A program made the position numbers and the translations under genes. 64,000 nucleotides of DNA from Chelativorans sp. Its GTDB lineage: Bacteria; Pseudomonadota; Alphaproteobacteria; Rhizobiales; Rhizobiaceae. Shown here in pieces: positions 29,727-38,459 of this stretch. Positions within the stretch are counted from its first letter, which is position 1. The number at the start of each line of letters is the position of its first letter. The notes below the pieces were generated by a model. That model worked only from the letters and a program-made list of their open reading frames with translations. It had not been told where the DNA came from and did no database searches. The stretch is from positions 62,001 to 126,000 of the forward strand of contig NZ_JAPSLH010000003.1 of the NCBI RefSeq assembly GCF_031180965.1, written 5' to 3'.

Positions 29727-30521
29727 CTACCGGAAATCCACCACGATCCACTTCTTGTCGGTCAGCCATGTCGAGGCCATCCGCTGTACCAAATTCGCGA
29801 GTTGGACGGACGGACGCTTTGCCTCTCGCCACAGCTTCATCAAGCCACGCGGCCTGTCCTGAGATCTTTCTTCGTGCAGATCACTGCCGAGGCCTATGAC
29901 GGCTGCCGGGTCCTTCAGGAAGAAATCCTGTATGCAGATGGCCGGGCAAAGCTGAAGGGTCTCGAGCGAGGACGCGGAGGGCTGCTCCGGATTGAATATG
30001 AAGTGATCGACCGGACAGTTGAACGTCTGGCTCATCGCAAGAAGCTTTTCCGCCCCCTTTCGCGTGACGATATAGCCGCCCGCCCCCACATGCTTGCCCG
30101 CCAGCCGGTGGAGCCGGCGCGCGCCAACCACGGCGAAAGGCGATTTATCAACGCGCGTCGGTTGCCGCATTGTTTCCAGTTTGACGATATCCGTCTCCTC
30201 GGGCACCCAATCGCCGTTTGCAAGAAGTGAGGCCGCATCATCCGCCATATGCAGGTCATCCTCGAAAACCGCAGCGAGCGGCAGTCCCTCGTCCACCACC
30301 CGCCGCCAGCATTCCCTATGGCTTAGAAAGCAGGCGACCGCTCCTGGCCGCATTGCGCCAAACGAAGCGTGGCCGCACCAGCGCCCTATCGCTTCTTCCG
30401 ACAATTGCGCCCCGTCCACCGCGCTGACGCGGCTAAAGGACAGGCCCATGCCCTCAAGCATGCGCGCCATCCGCCGCAGGCGCTCAGGCTGGCGGTCCAA
30501 ATTGATAACGAACAGCTTCAT
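29727..30521 (-). CDS. GT25 family glycosyltransferase
   Basis: This is a 264-residue GT25 protein: MKLFVINLDRQPERLRRM, GAVACFLSHRECWRRVVDEGLPLAAVFEDDL and VGAGGYIVTRKGAEKLL. ATG 30521 gives the canonical short N-terminus; the frame runs further upstream into the preceding gene. It is the last gene of a minus-strand series starting at greA, following the previous gene by 28 bases. It resembles the gene on the opposite strand next to it, consistent with local duplication. Confidence 0.87.
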   Translation of the reverse strand: MKLFVINLDRQPERLRRMARMLEGMGLSFSRVSAVDGAQLSEEAIGRWCGHASFGAMRPGAVACFLSHRECWRRVVDEGLPLAAVFEDDLHMADDAASLLANGDWVPEETDIVKLETMRQPTRVDKSPFAVVGARRLHRLAGKHVGAGGYIVTRKGAEKLLAMSQTFNCPVDHFIFNPEQPSASSLETLQLCPAICIQDFFLKDPAAVIGLGSDLHEERSQDRPRGLMKLWREAKRPSVQLANLVQRMASTWLTDKKWIVVDFR

Positions 30522-30549
30522 TCGCGCTAAGTCGCGCTGGCCCCCCAAC

Positions 30550-31251
30550 TCAGATCGGCATCCAGTTCGGGTCGACCTTGGAGGCCTCGGCGCGCCACAG
30601 ATCGCCATAATCGACGTTTTGCCAGGCCTTGAACCAGGGGCCGCCATTGGTGAAGTGGACGGCGCTCGGCGTGCCGCTCTCCGGCTTCTCGCTCCAGCCC
30701 TCGAGCCAGTTCCAACTTTCGGGCAGGCCGCCAATCTCCTCGTCCTTCGCCCACTGCATGCGGTGCAAGTACGCGCCGCTCTCGCGGTTAATCACCTCCG
30801 GCGTCAGCGTCTTCGTGGAGGGATGCTCGCAATTAAACAGCATGAAGGAGGACCAGTTCTTGCGCGGATAATTGGTCTGCACCTTGCCGTCCATCTTGAC
30901 CGTCGCCTTCGGCGTGTAGTCGTGCTTCACGCAAAGCACCGCTTTGGTCTGATCCTGGTAGGAAAGGAGCTTCGCTACGTCGTCCAGGAAAAGGAAGTCG
31001 CAGTCGCAGAAGAGCGCCCAGCCCTTGTACCCGGCGAGCCAGGGCGTAAAGAAGCGGGAATAGGTGAACTCGGTCGATGCGAGGGGATCGATCTCGCGCG
31101 TATATGCGCCCTTTTCTACCAGATCCGAAAGCTTGATAGGGTGCACCTCGACCGGAATACTGGCCCGTTCGACCAAGGTTTTCTTCGCCACATCATAGGC
31201 AATCGGCTCGCGGGAATCCCAGCCGATGTAAATGTCGAGCTTGTTGTCCAT
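30550..31251 (-). CDS. GT8-like nucleotide-sugar glycosyltransferase
   Basis: This is a 233-residue protein beginning MDNKLDIYIGWDSREPIAYDVAKKTL, with a ALFCDCDFLFLDDVAKLL segment. The D-C-D is a plausible DxD metal/nucleotide-sugar site, followed by VHFTNGGPWFKAW. Such short GT-A proteins occur in rhizobial LPS core clusters. ATG 31251 is chosen since AAGGAG lies at good spacing before it; a GTG at 31257 would sit on the ribosome site itself. It is 11 bases after the preceding gene, in the same operon. Confidence 0.78.
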   Translation of the reverse strand: MDNKLDIYIGWDSREPIAYDVAKKTLVERASIPVEVHPIKLSDLVEKGAYTREIDPLASTEFTYSRFFTPWLAGYKGWALFCDCDFLFLDDVAKLLSYQDQTKAVLCVKHDYTPKATVKMDGKVQTNYPRKNWSSFMLFNCEHPSTKTLTPEVINRESGAYLHRMQWAKDEEIGGLPESWNWLEGWSEKPESGTPSAVHFTNGGPWFKAWQNVDYGDLWRAEASKVDPNWMPI

Positions 31252-31262
31252 ATCCACTCCTT

Positions 31263-31925
31263 CTACTTTTTCAGCTTATCCCGGCGCCGTGTATCATCCG
31301 CCGAAGGCCATATGTGGATTGCGCGCCCCGCGAGCTTTCGTTCGATCCAGGCCCTCTCATAGTCCCACGTGTGCCGCTGCCAGCCCTGCCAGCTAAAGCC
31401 CGCAATCTCGACGTCCCACTCTTCAGGGGGAAGTTTCTCCAACGTATAGCGAATGCCAAGATAACCCGTGCTGGGAAATACTCGCTTCTCCAGGGTCTCT
31501 TCTGGCTCGAGGCCGAGATCTCGGCAACTCTCCTCATAAAAGCTGGGAGAAAGAATGGCGACGGTTCTACCGGCTTTGCCATACATCATCAGCGCCGGCC
31601 AGGTCCATTCCGCCCGCCGACCCTTGATGCGCGACAGGAGCTTCGGCTTGAGCCCATATTTCTCCACCGAGAGAGGATGATTGACCAGGAACACGAGTTC
31701 CGCGGCCTGCACGATCGGGGACGTCGGATAGTCCCGATTCTTCAGGCGCCGCTCCATCGGCTTGCCCGTGTTGCAGACGAAGAGCCAGTTGGTCTTCGTG
31801 CCGCTCATCCCGAACGAGGTCTTTGGTTCGTTGAAACGCACCACATGGTCGCATGCATCGACATGCGATGACATGTCAAAGAGGATGGGGCCGTTGCCGA
31901 CGATGAACGCCTTTTTTCTTGCCAC
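31263..31925 (-). CDS. GT29/sialyltransferase-like glycosyltransferase family protein
   Basis: This is a 220-residue protein starting with GTG after GGGGGA. It contains KAFIVGNGPILFDMSSHVDACDHVVRFNE and SGTKTNWLFVCNTG, which together resemble the sialyl-motif region (GNGP...VVRFN) of GT29-type proteins. Relatives are variously annotated in rhizobia, for example as urease-operon accessory proteins. A later FPSTGYLGIRYTLEKL segment fits the second motif. It sits three bases after the GT25 gene and is therefore part of the LPS operon; sialic acid is not implied. Confidence 0.68.
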   Translation of the reverse strand: MARKKAFIVGNGPILFDMSSHVDACDHVVRFNEPKTSFGMSGTKTNWLFVCNTGKPMERRLKNRDYPTSPIVQAAELVFLVNHPLSVEKYGLKPKLLSRIKGRRAEWTWPALMMYGKAGRTVAILSPSFYEESCRDLGLEPEETLEKRVFPSTGYLGIRYTLEKLPPEEWDVEIAGFSWQGWQRHTWDYERAWIERKLAGRAIHIWPSADDTRRRDKLKK

Positions 31926-31928
31926 CCT

Positions 31929-32684
31929 TCAATTCCCCCGATCTTTTGCCGTGCGGCTGTTTAGAACATCGCGCATGGCCACGGCAAACCGATAACCCGC
32001 CCGGCTCACCTCCCGTGATAAGATTTCGCCGAAGGGCTTTCCCTTGCCCTGCACGGTGGTCCCGCCCAGCTTCGCTGCAACCTCGCGGATAGCCACGGGC
32101 GCGGAACTGAGTACCCGCACGCCATGCAGCCAGCGCATCTGAATGGTGGTGTCGACGGGCCGGTCGAATTTGCGTGTAAAGGCGAGCAACTCGCTTGCGG
32201 CCTCGCGCCCGACAAGCTGCGCCTGCATCCCGAGCCCAAGAACCTTGGGCAGGAAAAGGCGGCTTGCGCCGGCTTCAGCAACCACCTGGCTGTCGCTTTC
32301 CCGCGCCTGCTTTGGAAAGCGCACATAGTCTCCCGGCCGGGCATTGGCGAGCGCCAGCTCCAGCACGTCGCGGAAATTCGGCAAAAGCTCCACGTCGTCC
32401 TCCACCACCAGCCCCGCATCGAGGTTCCGATCGATGATCGTCTGCCAGGCCGTGCGGTGGGAGAGGAAGCAGGCGATCTCGGCCCTGCGCAGGGGAAAGG
32501 GGTAGCGCGGCCGGTGGAGTCCCGGCCGGTAGACCCGCGCGATCTCGTCCTCCGAAAGCCTCTCGGCGTCGATAGCGTCGATGACGGTGACCGGCATCGG
32601 CAGCAGCGCTTCGCGCAACCGCTCCACCTGCGGCGCGCGGCCATGCGCCCGCGCAAGATGAATGATGAACGCCTCCACCTTCAT
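31929..32684 (-). CDS. GT25 family glycosyltransferase
   Basis: This is a 251-residue GT25 protein: VEAFIIHLARAHGRAPQVERL at the N-terminus, EIACFLSHRTAWQTIIDRNLDAGLVVEDDVELLPNF in the core. Its ATG overlaps the stop of the lpsB-like gene by four bases (ATGA), so the two are translationally coupled. It is the third GT25 in 4 kb. The acceptor is presumably the LPS core, by context. Confidence 0.87.
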   Translation of the reverse strand: MKVEAFIIHLARAHGRAPQVERLREALLPMPVTVIDAIDAERLSEDEIARVYRPGLHRPRYPFPLRRAEIACFLSHRTAWQTIIDRNLDAGLVVEDDVELLPNFRDVLELALANARPGDYVRFPKQARESDSQVVAEAGASRLFLPKVLGLGMQAQLVGREAASELLAFTRKFDRPVDTTIQMRWLHGVRVLSSAPVAIREVAAKLGGTTVQGKGKPFGEILSREVSRAGYRFAVAMRDVLNSRTAKDRGN

Positions 32685-33769
32685 GCGCCGCGCTCCCAGA
32701 GGCTTTCATAGACGGCGCGCAGGGCTGCGGCCTCGCCGGCAAGCGCGAAGCGGGTGCAGACATGCGCCCTCCCCGCCCGACCTTCCCGTTCGGCCATCGC
32801 CGGATCGGCCAGATAGGGCTCGATCGCTTTCGCCAGCGCCGCGCCGTCTCCGGCCGGCACCACCCTGCCTGTTTCGCCCTGCATGATCTGCTCGGAATAG
32901 GCGCCCGCATCGCTTGCGACCACGGCCGTGCCCGATGCCATGGCCTCGAGCGGCGTCAGCCCAAAACCTTCATTGCGCGAGGGCGCCACATAGACGGTGA
33001 TGCGCCGGTACCAGGGGCGCACGTCCGGCACTTCGCCGAGGAAGAGAACGCGCTCCGCGAGCCCGGCCTCCTTCACCCGGCGCTGGAGATCGTCCGTGAA
33101 AACACGGTGCTGCGCCGTCGTGCGGCCGAGCACGACCGCCGTCCAGTCCGGATAGCGCGGCAGAAGCTTGATCATGGCATCAACGAAGAGGTCTGTGCCC
33201 TTCTGGTGCCGGATGCGTCCGAAGCAGCCGATCCCGTAGCGGCCGGGCAAGCCCGTCGCCGCCCATTCGTCCTCCGGGTCGCGCCGCGGGTGGAAGAGCT
33301 CGGGATCGACGCCATGCATGATGACCCGATGCGGCACGTCCAGGAAGGAGCCCGAGCGCACGCTTGTCGCCACCACCGCATCCATGCGCCGGATCAGCCA
33401 GCGCGTGAAAGCCTTGTGATGGCGCTGCGCCGCCGAGGTGAAGACCAGGCGCAGCGGGGCCCGGAAGACATCGCGCAGCAGGATGCCCGGGAGCATCTCA
33501 ATATTGCGGCGGGCATGCCAGATGCGGAACGGCTTTGCCGCCGGGCGCCGAAGCAGCCCAGGCACCTGCCACCAGCGCATTTGCGGCAGGGTGGAAGGCA
33601 GGCCCGGCCCGAGCGTCACAATCGAAAGCTCTCGCGCCTGCAGCGGCACGAGCTGGACGATCGTGCTTGTGACGCCGGAGAGGCGGCGCTTGAAATTGGG
33701 CGCCACCACCTCCACCCGGGCCATATCGAGGGGGGCTGCCGCGAGGGCCGGGGCGGCTTCGGCCGTCAT
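32681..33769 (-). CDS. lpsB: LPS core glycosyltransferase (LpsB/LpcC type, GT4)
   Basis: This is a 362-residue GT4 glycosyltransferase. It begins with RVEVVAPNFKRRLSGVTSTIVQLVP, the same pattern as LpsB/LpcC, and shows GIGCFGRIRHQKGTDLFVDAM and the GT4 E-x7-E motif in PSRNEGFGLTPLEAMASGTAVVASDAG. LpcC is a mannosyltransferase and LpsB transfers a hexose to the Kdo region of the core; the sugar here is not determined. It starts nine bases after greA, on the same strand, as in rhizobial chromosomes where greA and lps genes are neighbours. Confidence 0.85.
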   Translation of the reverse strand: MTAEAAPALAAAPLDMARVEVVAPNFKRRLSGVTSTIVQLVPLQARELSIVTLGPGLPSTLPQMRWWQVPGLLRRPAAKPFRIWHARRNIEMLPGILLRDVFRAPLRLVFTSAAQRHHKAFTRWLIRRMDAVVATSVRSGSFLDVPHRVIMHGVDPELFHPRRDPEDEWAATGLPGRYGIGCFGRIRHQKGTDLFVDAMIKLLPRYPDWTAVVLGRTTAQHRVFTDDLQRRVKEAGLAERVLFLGEVPDVRPWYRRITVYVAPSRNEGFGLTPLEAMASGTAVVASDAGAYSEQIMQGETGRVVPAGDGAALAKAIEPYLADPAMAEREGRAGRAHVCTRFALAGEAAALRAVYESLWERGA

Positions 33770-33778
33770 GGCAGGCGA

Positions 33779-34252
33779 TCAGCCGTACTGGACGCGCACC
33801 ACCTCATAGCCGCGCGCGCCACCAGGCGCGTTGACCTCGATGGAGTCCCCCACGCCCTTGCCGATCAGGGCGCGGGCAATCGGCGAGGAAATGGAGATGC
33901 GGCCGGACTTCACGTCGGCCTCCTGGTCGCCGACGATCTGGTAGGTTTTCTCTTCTTCCGTATCCTCGTCGACGAGAACGACGGTAGCGCCGAACTTGAC
34001 GGTATCGCCGGAGAGCTTCTTCACGTCGATCACCTCGGCGCGCGCGATGAAGTCTTCGAGCTCGCCGATGCGGCCCTCATTGAGGCTCTGGGCCTCCTTG
34101 GCCGCGTGATATTCCGCGTTTTCCGAAAGGTCTCCATGTGAGCGGGCCTCGGCGATCGCTTCGATGATGCGCGGCCGCTCTTCCTGCTGGCGCCAGCGCA
34201 GCTCTTCCTTCAGCGACTCGTATCCAGCCAGGGTCATCGGGACCTTGTTCAT
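33779..34252 (-). CDS. greA: Transcription elongation factor GreA
   Basis: GreA rescues backtracked RNA polymerase by stimulating transcript cleavage. The 157-residue protein has the coiled-coil N-terminus ([47 protein letters not shown]), whose tip acids (D-L-S-E-N) act at the active site, and the C-terminal [17 protein letters not shown] domain. ATG 34252 follows GGAAGG. An extended -10 and a terminator-like hairpin precede it, suggesting a regulated leader. lpsB follows nine bases downstream. Confidence 0.97.
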   Translation of the reverse strand: MNKVPMTLAGYESLKEELRWRQQEERPRIIEAIAEARSHGDLSENAEYHAAKEAQSLNEGRIGELEDFIARAEVIDVKKLSGDTVKFGATVVLVDEDTEEEKTYQIVGDQEADVKSGRISISSPIARALIGKGVGDSIEVNAPGGARGYEVVRVQYG

Positions 34253-34304
34253 TTTCACACCACCTTCCTGACTCATGCGCCCCGTCTTGGGATGCGGCGG
34301 CACA

Positions 34305-34370
34305 CAAAAAGAAAACGGTCCGAAAGCCAGGGCCACGGAACCGTTCGTTCGACTCCGGCAAAATATAGCA
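34305..34370 (-). promoter_or_regulatory. greA promoter and terminator-like leader hairpin
   Basis: On the minus strand an extended -10, TGC-TATATT (34370-34362), is followed from about 34346 by a hairpin (AACGGTTCCG pairing with CGGACCGTTT, one bulge) and then TTTTCTTTTT. The greA start is at 34252, so the hairpin lies inside the leader. A hairpin plus U-tract in a greA leader recalls the attenuator that yields GraL RNA in E. coli; the similarity is in layout, not in sequence. Confidence 0.55.
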
Positions 34371-34513
34371 ACGTCCTCAGCTTTTTCACGCGAATTTTTT
34401 TGCCGCGGAATCCCGGAATGCTCGGCATGGAGCGCGCTCCTCGCGACCCGGCTTGGCGCAGGCGGCGGGCAACCCTATTTGCGAAGGAAGGTTCCCTATC
34501 GACGGAGATGCAG

Positions 34514-35638
34514 ATGCCCAGGCTTGCTGTCGCCGCCCTTTTCGCAACCCTCCTCGCAGCGCAGGCTCAGGCTCAGACCTTCGAGGCGGAAGGGATCCGG
34601 CTCGAGGCGGAATCGCTGACGGACGGGCTCGAACATCCATGGGGCATCGATTTCCTGCCCGATGGAGCAGCGATCGTGACGGAACGGCCCGGCCGCATGC
34701 GCATCTTCGCCGATGGCGAGCTTTCCGAGCCCCTGGAGGGAGTCCCCGAAGTGGCCGCAATGGGCCAGGGCGGACTCCTCGACGTCGTCGCCGCCCGCGA
34801 TTTCGAACAGTCCGGCACGGTCTTCTTTTCCTATGCCGAGCCCGGCGAGGGGGGAGCCGGCACCGCCATCGCCCGTGCAAGGCTCGTGCGCGAGGACGGA
34901 GCGCCAAGGCTAGAGGATGTCCGCACCCTTTTTTCGCTTGAGCCGAAGACCGGCCGTGGCCAGCACTTCGGCTCGCGCATCGTGGAGGCCCCGGACGGCA
35001 CCTTGTTCTTCACCATTGGCGACCGCGGGCAAAGCGAGCGCGCGCAGGACATCTCCGACCCCGCCGGCTCCATTCTGCGCATAAACCCCGACGGCAGCGT
35101 ACCCCAGGACAATCCGTTCGCCGGACGGGAAGATGCGGCGCCGCAGATTTGGTCGATAGGCCACCGCAATCCGCAGAGCGCCGTCTGGGATCCTGTGACC
35201 GGCGCGCTCTGGACGGTGGAGCACGGCGCCCGCGGCGGCGACGAGGTGAACCGGCCGGAAGCCGGCAAGAACTACGGCTGGCCGGTGATCGGCTATGGCC
35301 GCCACTATTCCGGCCAGCGCATCGGACGGGGCACCGAAGCGCCCGGTTACGAGCAGCCGGAATACTACTGGGACCCCTCCATCGCCCCCTCGGGCATGGC
35401 GGTGTACCAAGGGTCCATGTTCCCGGAATGGGAGGGCGACTTCCTGGTCGGTGCTCTGAGCTTTGAACTCGTCTCGCGGCTCGAGCGTGACAGCGCCGGG
35501 GAGATCACCGGCGAGGAGCGCCTGTTCGAAGGCGCCTTCGGCAGGATCCGCGATGTCGAGGTGGCGCCGGACGGGTCCGTGTGGCTGCTGACCGACGAGG
35601 GCAATGGCCAGATCATCCGCATCTCGCGCGCCGAATGA
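34514..35638 (+). CDS. PQQ-dependent soluble aldose sugar dehydrogenase-like protein
   Basis: This is a 374-residue periplasmic beta-propeller of the glucose/sorbosone dehydrogenase (Yli) family. A signal peptide (PRLAVAALFATLLAAQAQAQ) is followed by HPWGIDFLPDGAAIVTERPGRMRIF, ARDFEQSGTVFFSYAEPG, FGSRIVEAPDGTLFFTIGDRG and SIGHRNPQSAVWDPVTGALWTVEHGARGGDEVNRPEAGKNYGWPV. The HRNPQ and EHGxRGGDE motifs are those around the PQQ site. ATG 34514 is chosen because CGGAG lies seven bases upstream. No PQQ synthesis genes are in the window. Substrate unknown. Confidence 0.9.
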   Translation: MPRLAVAALFATLLAAQAQAQTFEAEGIRLEAESLTDGLEHPWGIDFLPDGAAIVTERPGRMRIFADGELSEPLEGVPEVAAMGQGGLLDVVAARDFEQSGTVFFSYAEPGEGGAGTAIARARLVREDGAPRLEDVRTLFSLEPKTGRGQHFGSRIVEAPDGTLFFTIGDRGQSERAQDISDPAGSILRINPDGSVPQDNPFAGREDAAPQIWSIGHRNPQSAVWDPVTGALWTVEHGARGGDEVNRPEAGKNYGWPVIGYGRHYSGQRIGRGTEAPGYEQPEYYWDPSIAPSGMAVYQGSMFPEWEGDFLVGALSFELVSRLERDSAGEITGEERLFEGAFGRIRDVEVAPDGSVWLLTDEGNGQIIRISRAE

Positions 35639-35744
35639 ATGCACGCCGGTCCGGTGCTGGCCCAGCCCTCTTCGCTTCTGCCCCGCTTGCGCCGGCGGGC
35701 CCGGCTGGTATGAGGACGCCTGAGGACAACGACAGGCGCGCCGC

Positions 35745-36632
35745 ATGACCCGTTTCCAGGCCAACAGTCTCCTGCTCATAGCCGGCGCCATGTGGGGCAT
35801 GGGCTTCGTGGCCCAGTCGACGGCCATGGAGGCCATAGGCCCGTTCCTCTTCATCGGCCTGCGTTTTGCCATTGCCGGATTGTCGGTGCTGCCCTTCGCT
35901 CTGCGCGAGGGGGCACGCGCCGCCACGCCCCTCGCCGCCGCCGACTGGCGCGCCTTCGGGCTGGTCGGCATTGTCCTGTTTCTCGGCATGGCGGCCCAGC
36001 AGGTCGGCCTTTTGACGACAACCGTGACCAATTCCGGCTTTCTCACCGGCCTCTATGTGGTGATGGTGCCGTTCCTCAGCGTCCTCCTTTTCCGCCAGTG
36101 GCCACACATCATCGTGTGGCCCGCCACCCTCTGCGCACTCGCCGGCATCTGGCTCCTTTCCGGGGGCGATGCGGTGGCTCTGCGCATCGGTGATTGGCTG
36201 ACCATCCTCTGCGCCCTTTGCTGGGCGTTCCAGGTGATCTTCATCGCCCGCGCCGCGGCACGTACGGGCCGCCCCATCACGCTTGCCGTCGCGCAATTCG
36301 CCGTCACAGGCCTGCTCGGGCTTATGATTGCGCTTGCCGTCGAACCCATCAATCTTTCTGCCATTCGCGCCGCGCTGCCGGAAATCCTTTATGCCGGCAT
36401 CTTCTCCGGCGGCATCGCCTTCACCTTGCAGGTCATCGGCCAGCGCTACACCACCGCGCCGCAGGCCGCGATCTTCCTGTCCACGGAGGCTGTTTTTGCT
36501 GCCCTTTTCGGCGCAATGTTCCTGGGCGAGCGTCTGCCTCCGGCCGGCCTGGTCGGCTGCGCCCTCATCCTTTCGGCGATTCTTCTTGTCGAGATCGTGC
36601 CGGCGCTACGCGGCCGGCGTACCGCCTCCTGA
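35745..36632 (+). CDS. DMT superfamily (EamA) transporter
   Basis: This is a 295-residue integral membrane protein with about ten hydrophobic segments, arranged as two EamA repeats. The N-terminal half contains SLLLIAGAMWGMGFVAQSTAMEAIGPFLFIGLRF and the second half FSGGIAFTLQVIGQRYTTAPQAAIFLSTEAVFAALFGAMFLGERLPPAGLVGCALIL, the diagnostic glutamate-containing EamA end. Such carriers export amino acids or other metabolites. It stands about 100 bases after the sugar dehydrogenase; substrate unknown. Confidence 0.9.
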   Translation: MTRFQANSLLLIAGAMWGMGFVAQSTAMEAIGPFLFIGLRFAIAGLSVLPFALREGARAATPLAAADWRAFGLVGIVLFLGMAAQQVGLLTTTVTNSGFLTGLYVVMVPFLSVLLFRQWPHIIVWPATLCALAGIWLLSGGDAVALRIGDWLTILCALCWAFQVIFIARAAARTGRPITLAVAQFAVTGLLGLMIALAVEPINLSAIRAALPEILYAGIFSGGIAFTLQVIGQRYTTAPQAAIFLSTEAVFAALFGAMFLGERLPPAGLVGCALILSAILLVEIVPALRGRRTAS

Positions 36633-36753
36633 GCACTCTCTTCTCTGTGGCGGGATGCGTCATCGATCGGGATCGTGTAGCATCGGGAGAGGCGGGCGAC
36701 AGGAACGGGGTGATCATGGATCTGACGGCCCCCGAGCGACCGGCGCCTCGTCA

Positions 36754-37470
36754 TTGCTGAACTTGACATGCCTTCTCCGACCGCTCCTGACCGCCTGCGC
36801 GCTATCTCTAGCCGCTTGCCAGGCCTTTGCAGCGGATGTCGAGCTTCCCGCTCAGGCGCCCATACCCCAAGCGCGCGAAGAGGCGCTTCGGCGGTCGCCC
36901 CGCCCGCCCGGAAAGCCGGCTGCAAAACAACTCCTGCCGGCCGCCGAGCAGACTTGCCGCGCTGCCTTGCGCGATCTCCAGGCCAGCTTCGCCGAGGCGG
37001 CTCCGGTCGAAAAGAAGGGCGGCTGCGCGCTCCAGCACCCGGTCGAACTTTCTTTCGCATCGCGCCATATCCGCATCGAACCGCCGGCGGTCCTCGACTG
37101 CCAGACGGCCCTCGTCGTCGCCCGCTTCTTCGGCACGGACAGGATCGCGCCGAAGCATTTCCGGGCGGCCATAAAGACGGTGCACAATGCCTCCGGCTAT
37201 GTGTGCCGGCCCATCGGCGGCGGAAGGAACCTTTCCGAGCACGCCTTCGGCAGGGCGCTCGACATCTCCGGCTTCACGCTGTCGGACGGACGGCAGATCG
37301 CCGTCCAGCAGCACGGGCGAGGCCAAGGCCCGGAAGCGAAGTTCCTGCGCGACATCCGAGAGGCGGCTTGCGGCCCGTTCTCGACCGTGCTCGGCCCCGG
37401 CACGGACGCCGCACATGCCGACCATTTTCACTTCGACACCAAGAAACGGCGCGCCCCTTACTGTCGCTAG
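36754..37470 (+). CDS. Extensin-like C-terminal domain (DUF2382-type/peptidase-fold) exported protein
   Basis: This is a ~238-residue secreted protein of the bacterial extensin-like family (a VanY/M15-related fold). The signal region LTCLLRPLLTACALSLAACQAFA is followed by a Pro-rich linker and the core CALQHPVELSFASRHIRIEPPAVLDCQTALVVARFF..., then NLSEHAFGRALDISGFTLSDG and HADHFHFD. The H-x(6)-D and H-x-x-H-F-H residues could bind metal, as in D-Ala-D-Ala peptidases, but no activity is established. No ATG or clear ribosome site exists; TTG 36754 or TTG 36763 is assumed, so the start is uncertain. Confidence 0.72.
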   Translation: MLNLTCLLRPLLTACALSLAACQAFAADVELPAQAPIPQAREEALRRSPRPPGKPAAKQLLPAAEQTCRAALRDLQASFAEAAPVEKKGGCALQHPVELSFASRHIRIEPPAVLDCQTALVVARFFGTDRIAPKHFRAAIKTVHNASGYVCRPIGGGRNLSEHAFGRALDISGFTLSDGRQIAVQQHGRGQGPEAKFLRDIREAACGPFSTVLGPGTDAAHADHFHFDTKKRRAPYCR

Positions 37471-37576
37471 CGGCTCCGGCGCCGCATTTTCGCCAAAAGC
37501 GTCAACGCGCCCGCTGAGCTTTCGTTTACCGATCGCGTCTATGCTCTTGCCGTTAGTGGGGACGAGCCTTTTGTGG

Positions 37577-38383
37577 ATGCGTAGCGTGTACGAGTGCAAG
37601 TGGCCGTTTTCGCGGCTCTTCCGCCTGCCCCGGGCCGCGCGGGGCGCCCTTGCGCTCGTCACGCTCGCTGCCGCTTCAGCCTGCTCCGTGGATACCGTAC
37701 TGCGGCCGGAGATCGATCTCGGCGTGCAAACGGCTGCCGTGGCGGGAGGCGGGCTGCAGAACCTCGTGCCCTCGAACCCGATGATGATGAGCTATCCGCT
37801 CGTCAGGCTTCCCGACGCCCCTTCAGCCACACTCATGCCGCAGGATGAGTTGGATTGCCGGCGGCAGCTCAAGCGGCTGGGCGTCACGTATCGCGATCTG
37901 GCGCCCATCGACGACGGGGGCGAATGCCGCATCGACCACCCCGTGGAAGTGAGCGGCTTTTCCGGCGGCATCGTGATGAAGCCCGCCGCCACGCTCACCT
38001 GCCGCATGGCCGCCACCGTCGCGCTCTGGACGAGGAACGAGCTCGGCCCGGCTGCGCGCAGGCGCTACTTTTCGGGCATCCACACCATCCGTCAGGGCTC
38101 CAGCTATTCCTGCCGCCGCATCCGCGGCACCAGCGTCGCTTCCGAACATTCCAAGGGCAACGCGCTCGACATCATGAGCATCACGCTGGAGAATGGGCGA
38201 AAGATCGACGTCCGCCGTCCCGGATTTTTCGCCTTCCGCCAGCGCGGTCTGCTCAACACGGTCCGCTCCGAGGGCTGCGAATATTTCACCACGGTGCTCG
38301 GCCCCGGCTACGACGCGGACCACAAGGACCATTTCCATTTCGACATAAAGGCCCGGCGCAACGGCTACCGCGCCTGCCGGTAG
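37577..38383 (+). CDS. Extensin-like exported protein, paralogue of the upstream gene
   Basis: This is a 268-residue exported protein, tandem to and clearly related with the previous gene. The signal-like segment ARGALALVTLAAASAC precedes a core with ECRIDHPVEVSGFSGG, LTCRMAATVALWTRNEL, SVASEHSKGNALDIMSITLENG and HKDHFHFD. The putative metal-ligand pattern (SEH...LDI and HxxHFHFD) is preserved. The signal may be a lipoprotein one, although the residue three before the Cys is Ala. ATG 37577 is used. Divergence from its partner makes it an old duplication. Confidence 0.83.
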   Translation: MRSVYECKWPFSRLFRLPRAARGALALVTLAAASACSVDTVLRPEIDLGVQTAAVAGGGLQNLVPSNPMMMSYPLVRLPDAPSATLMPQDELDCRRQLKRLGVTYRDLAPIDDGGECRIDHPVEVSGFSGGIVMKPAATLTCRMAATVALWTRNELGPAARRRYFSGIHTIRQGSSYSCRRIRGTSVASEHSKGNALDIMSITLENGRKIDVRRPGFFAFRQRGLLNTVRSEGCEYFTTVLGPGYDADHKDHFHFDIKARRNGYRACR

Positions 38384-38459
38384 CAGGACTGCTGCCGATG
38401 CCCTATCTTGCGGCGCGTAACGTCCCGCGCCGGCCGCCACCCCTTGACCAGACCGCATC

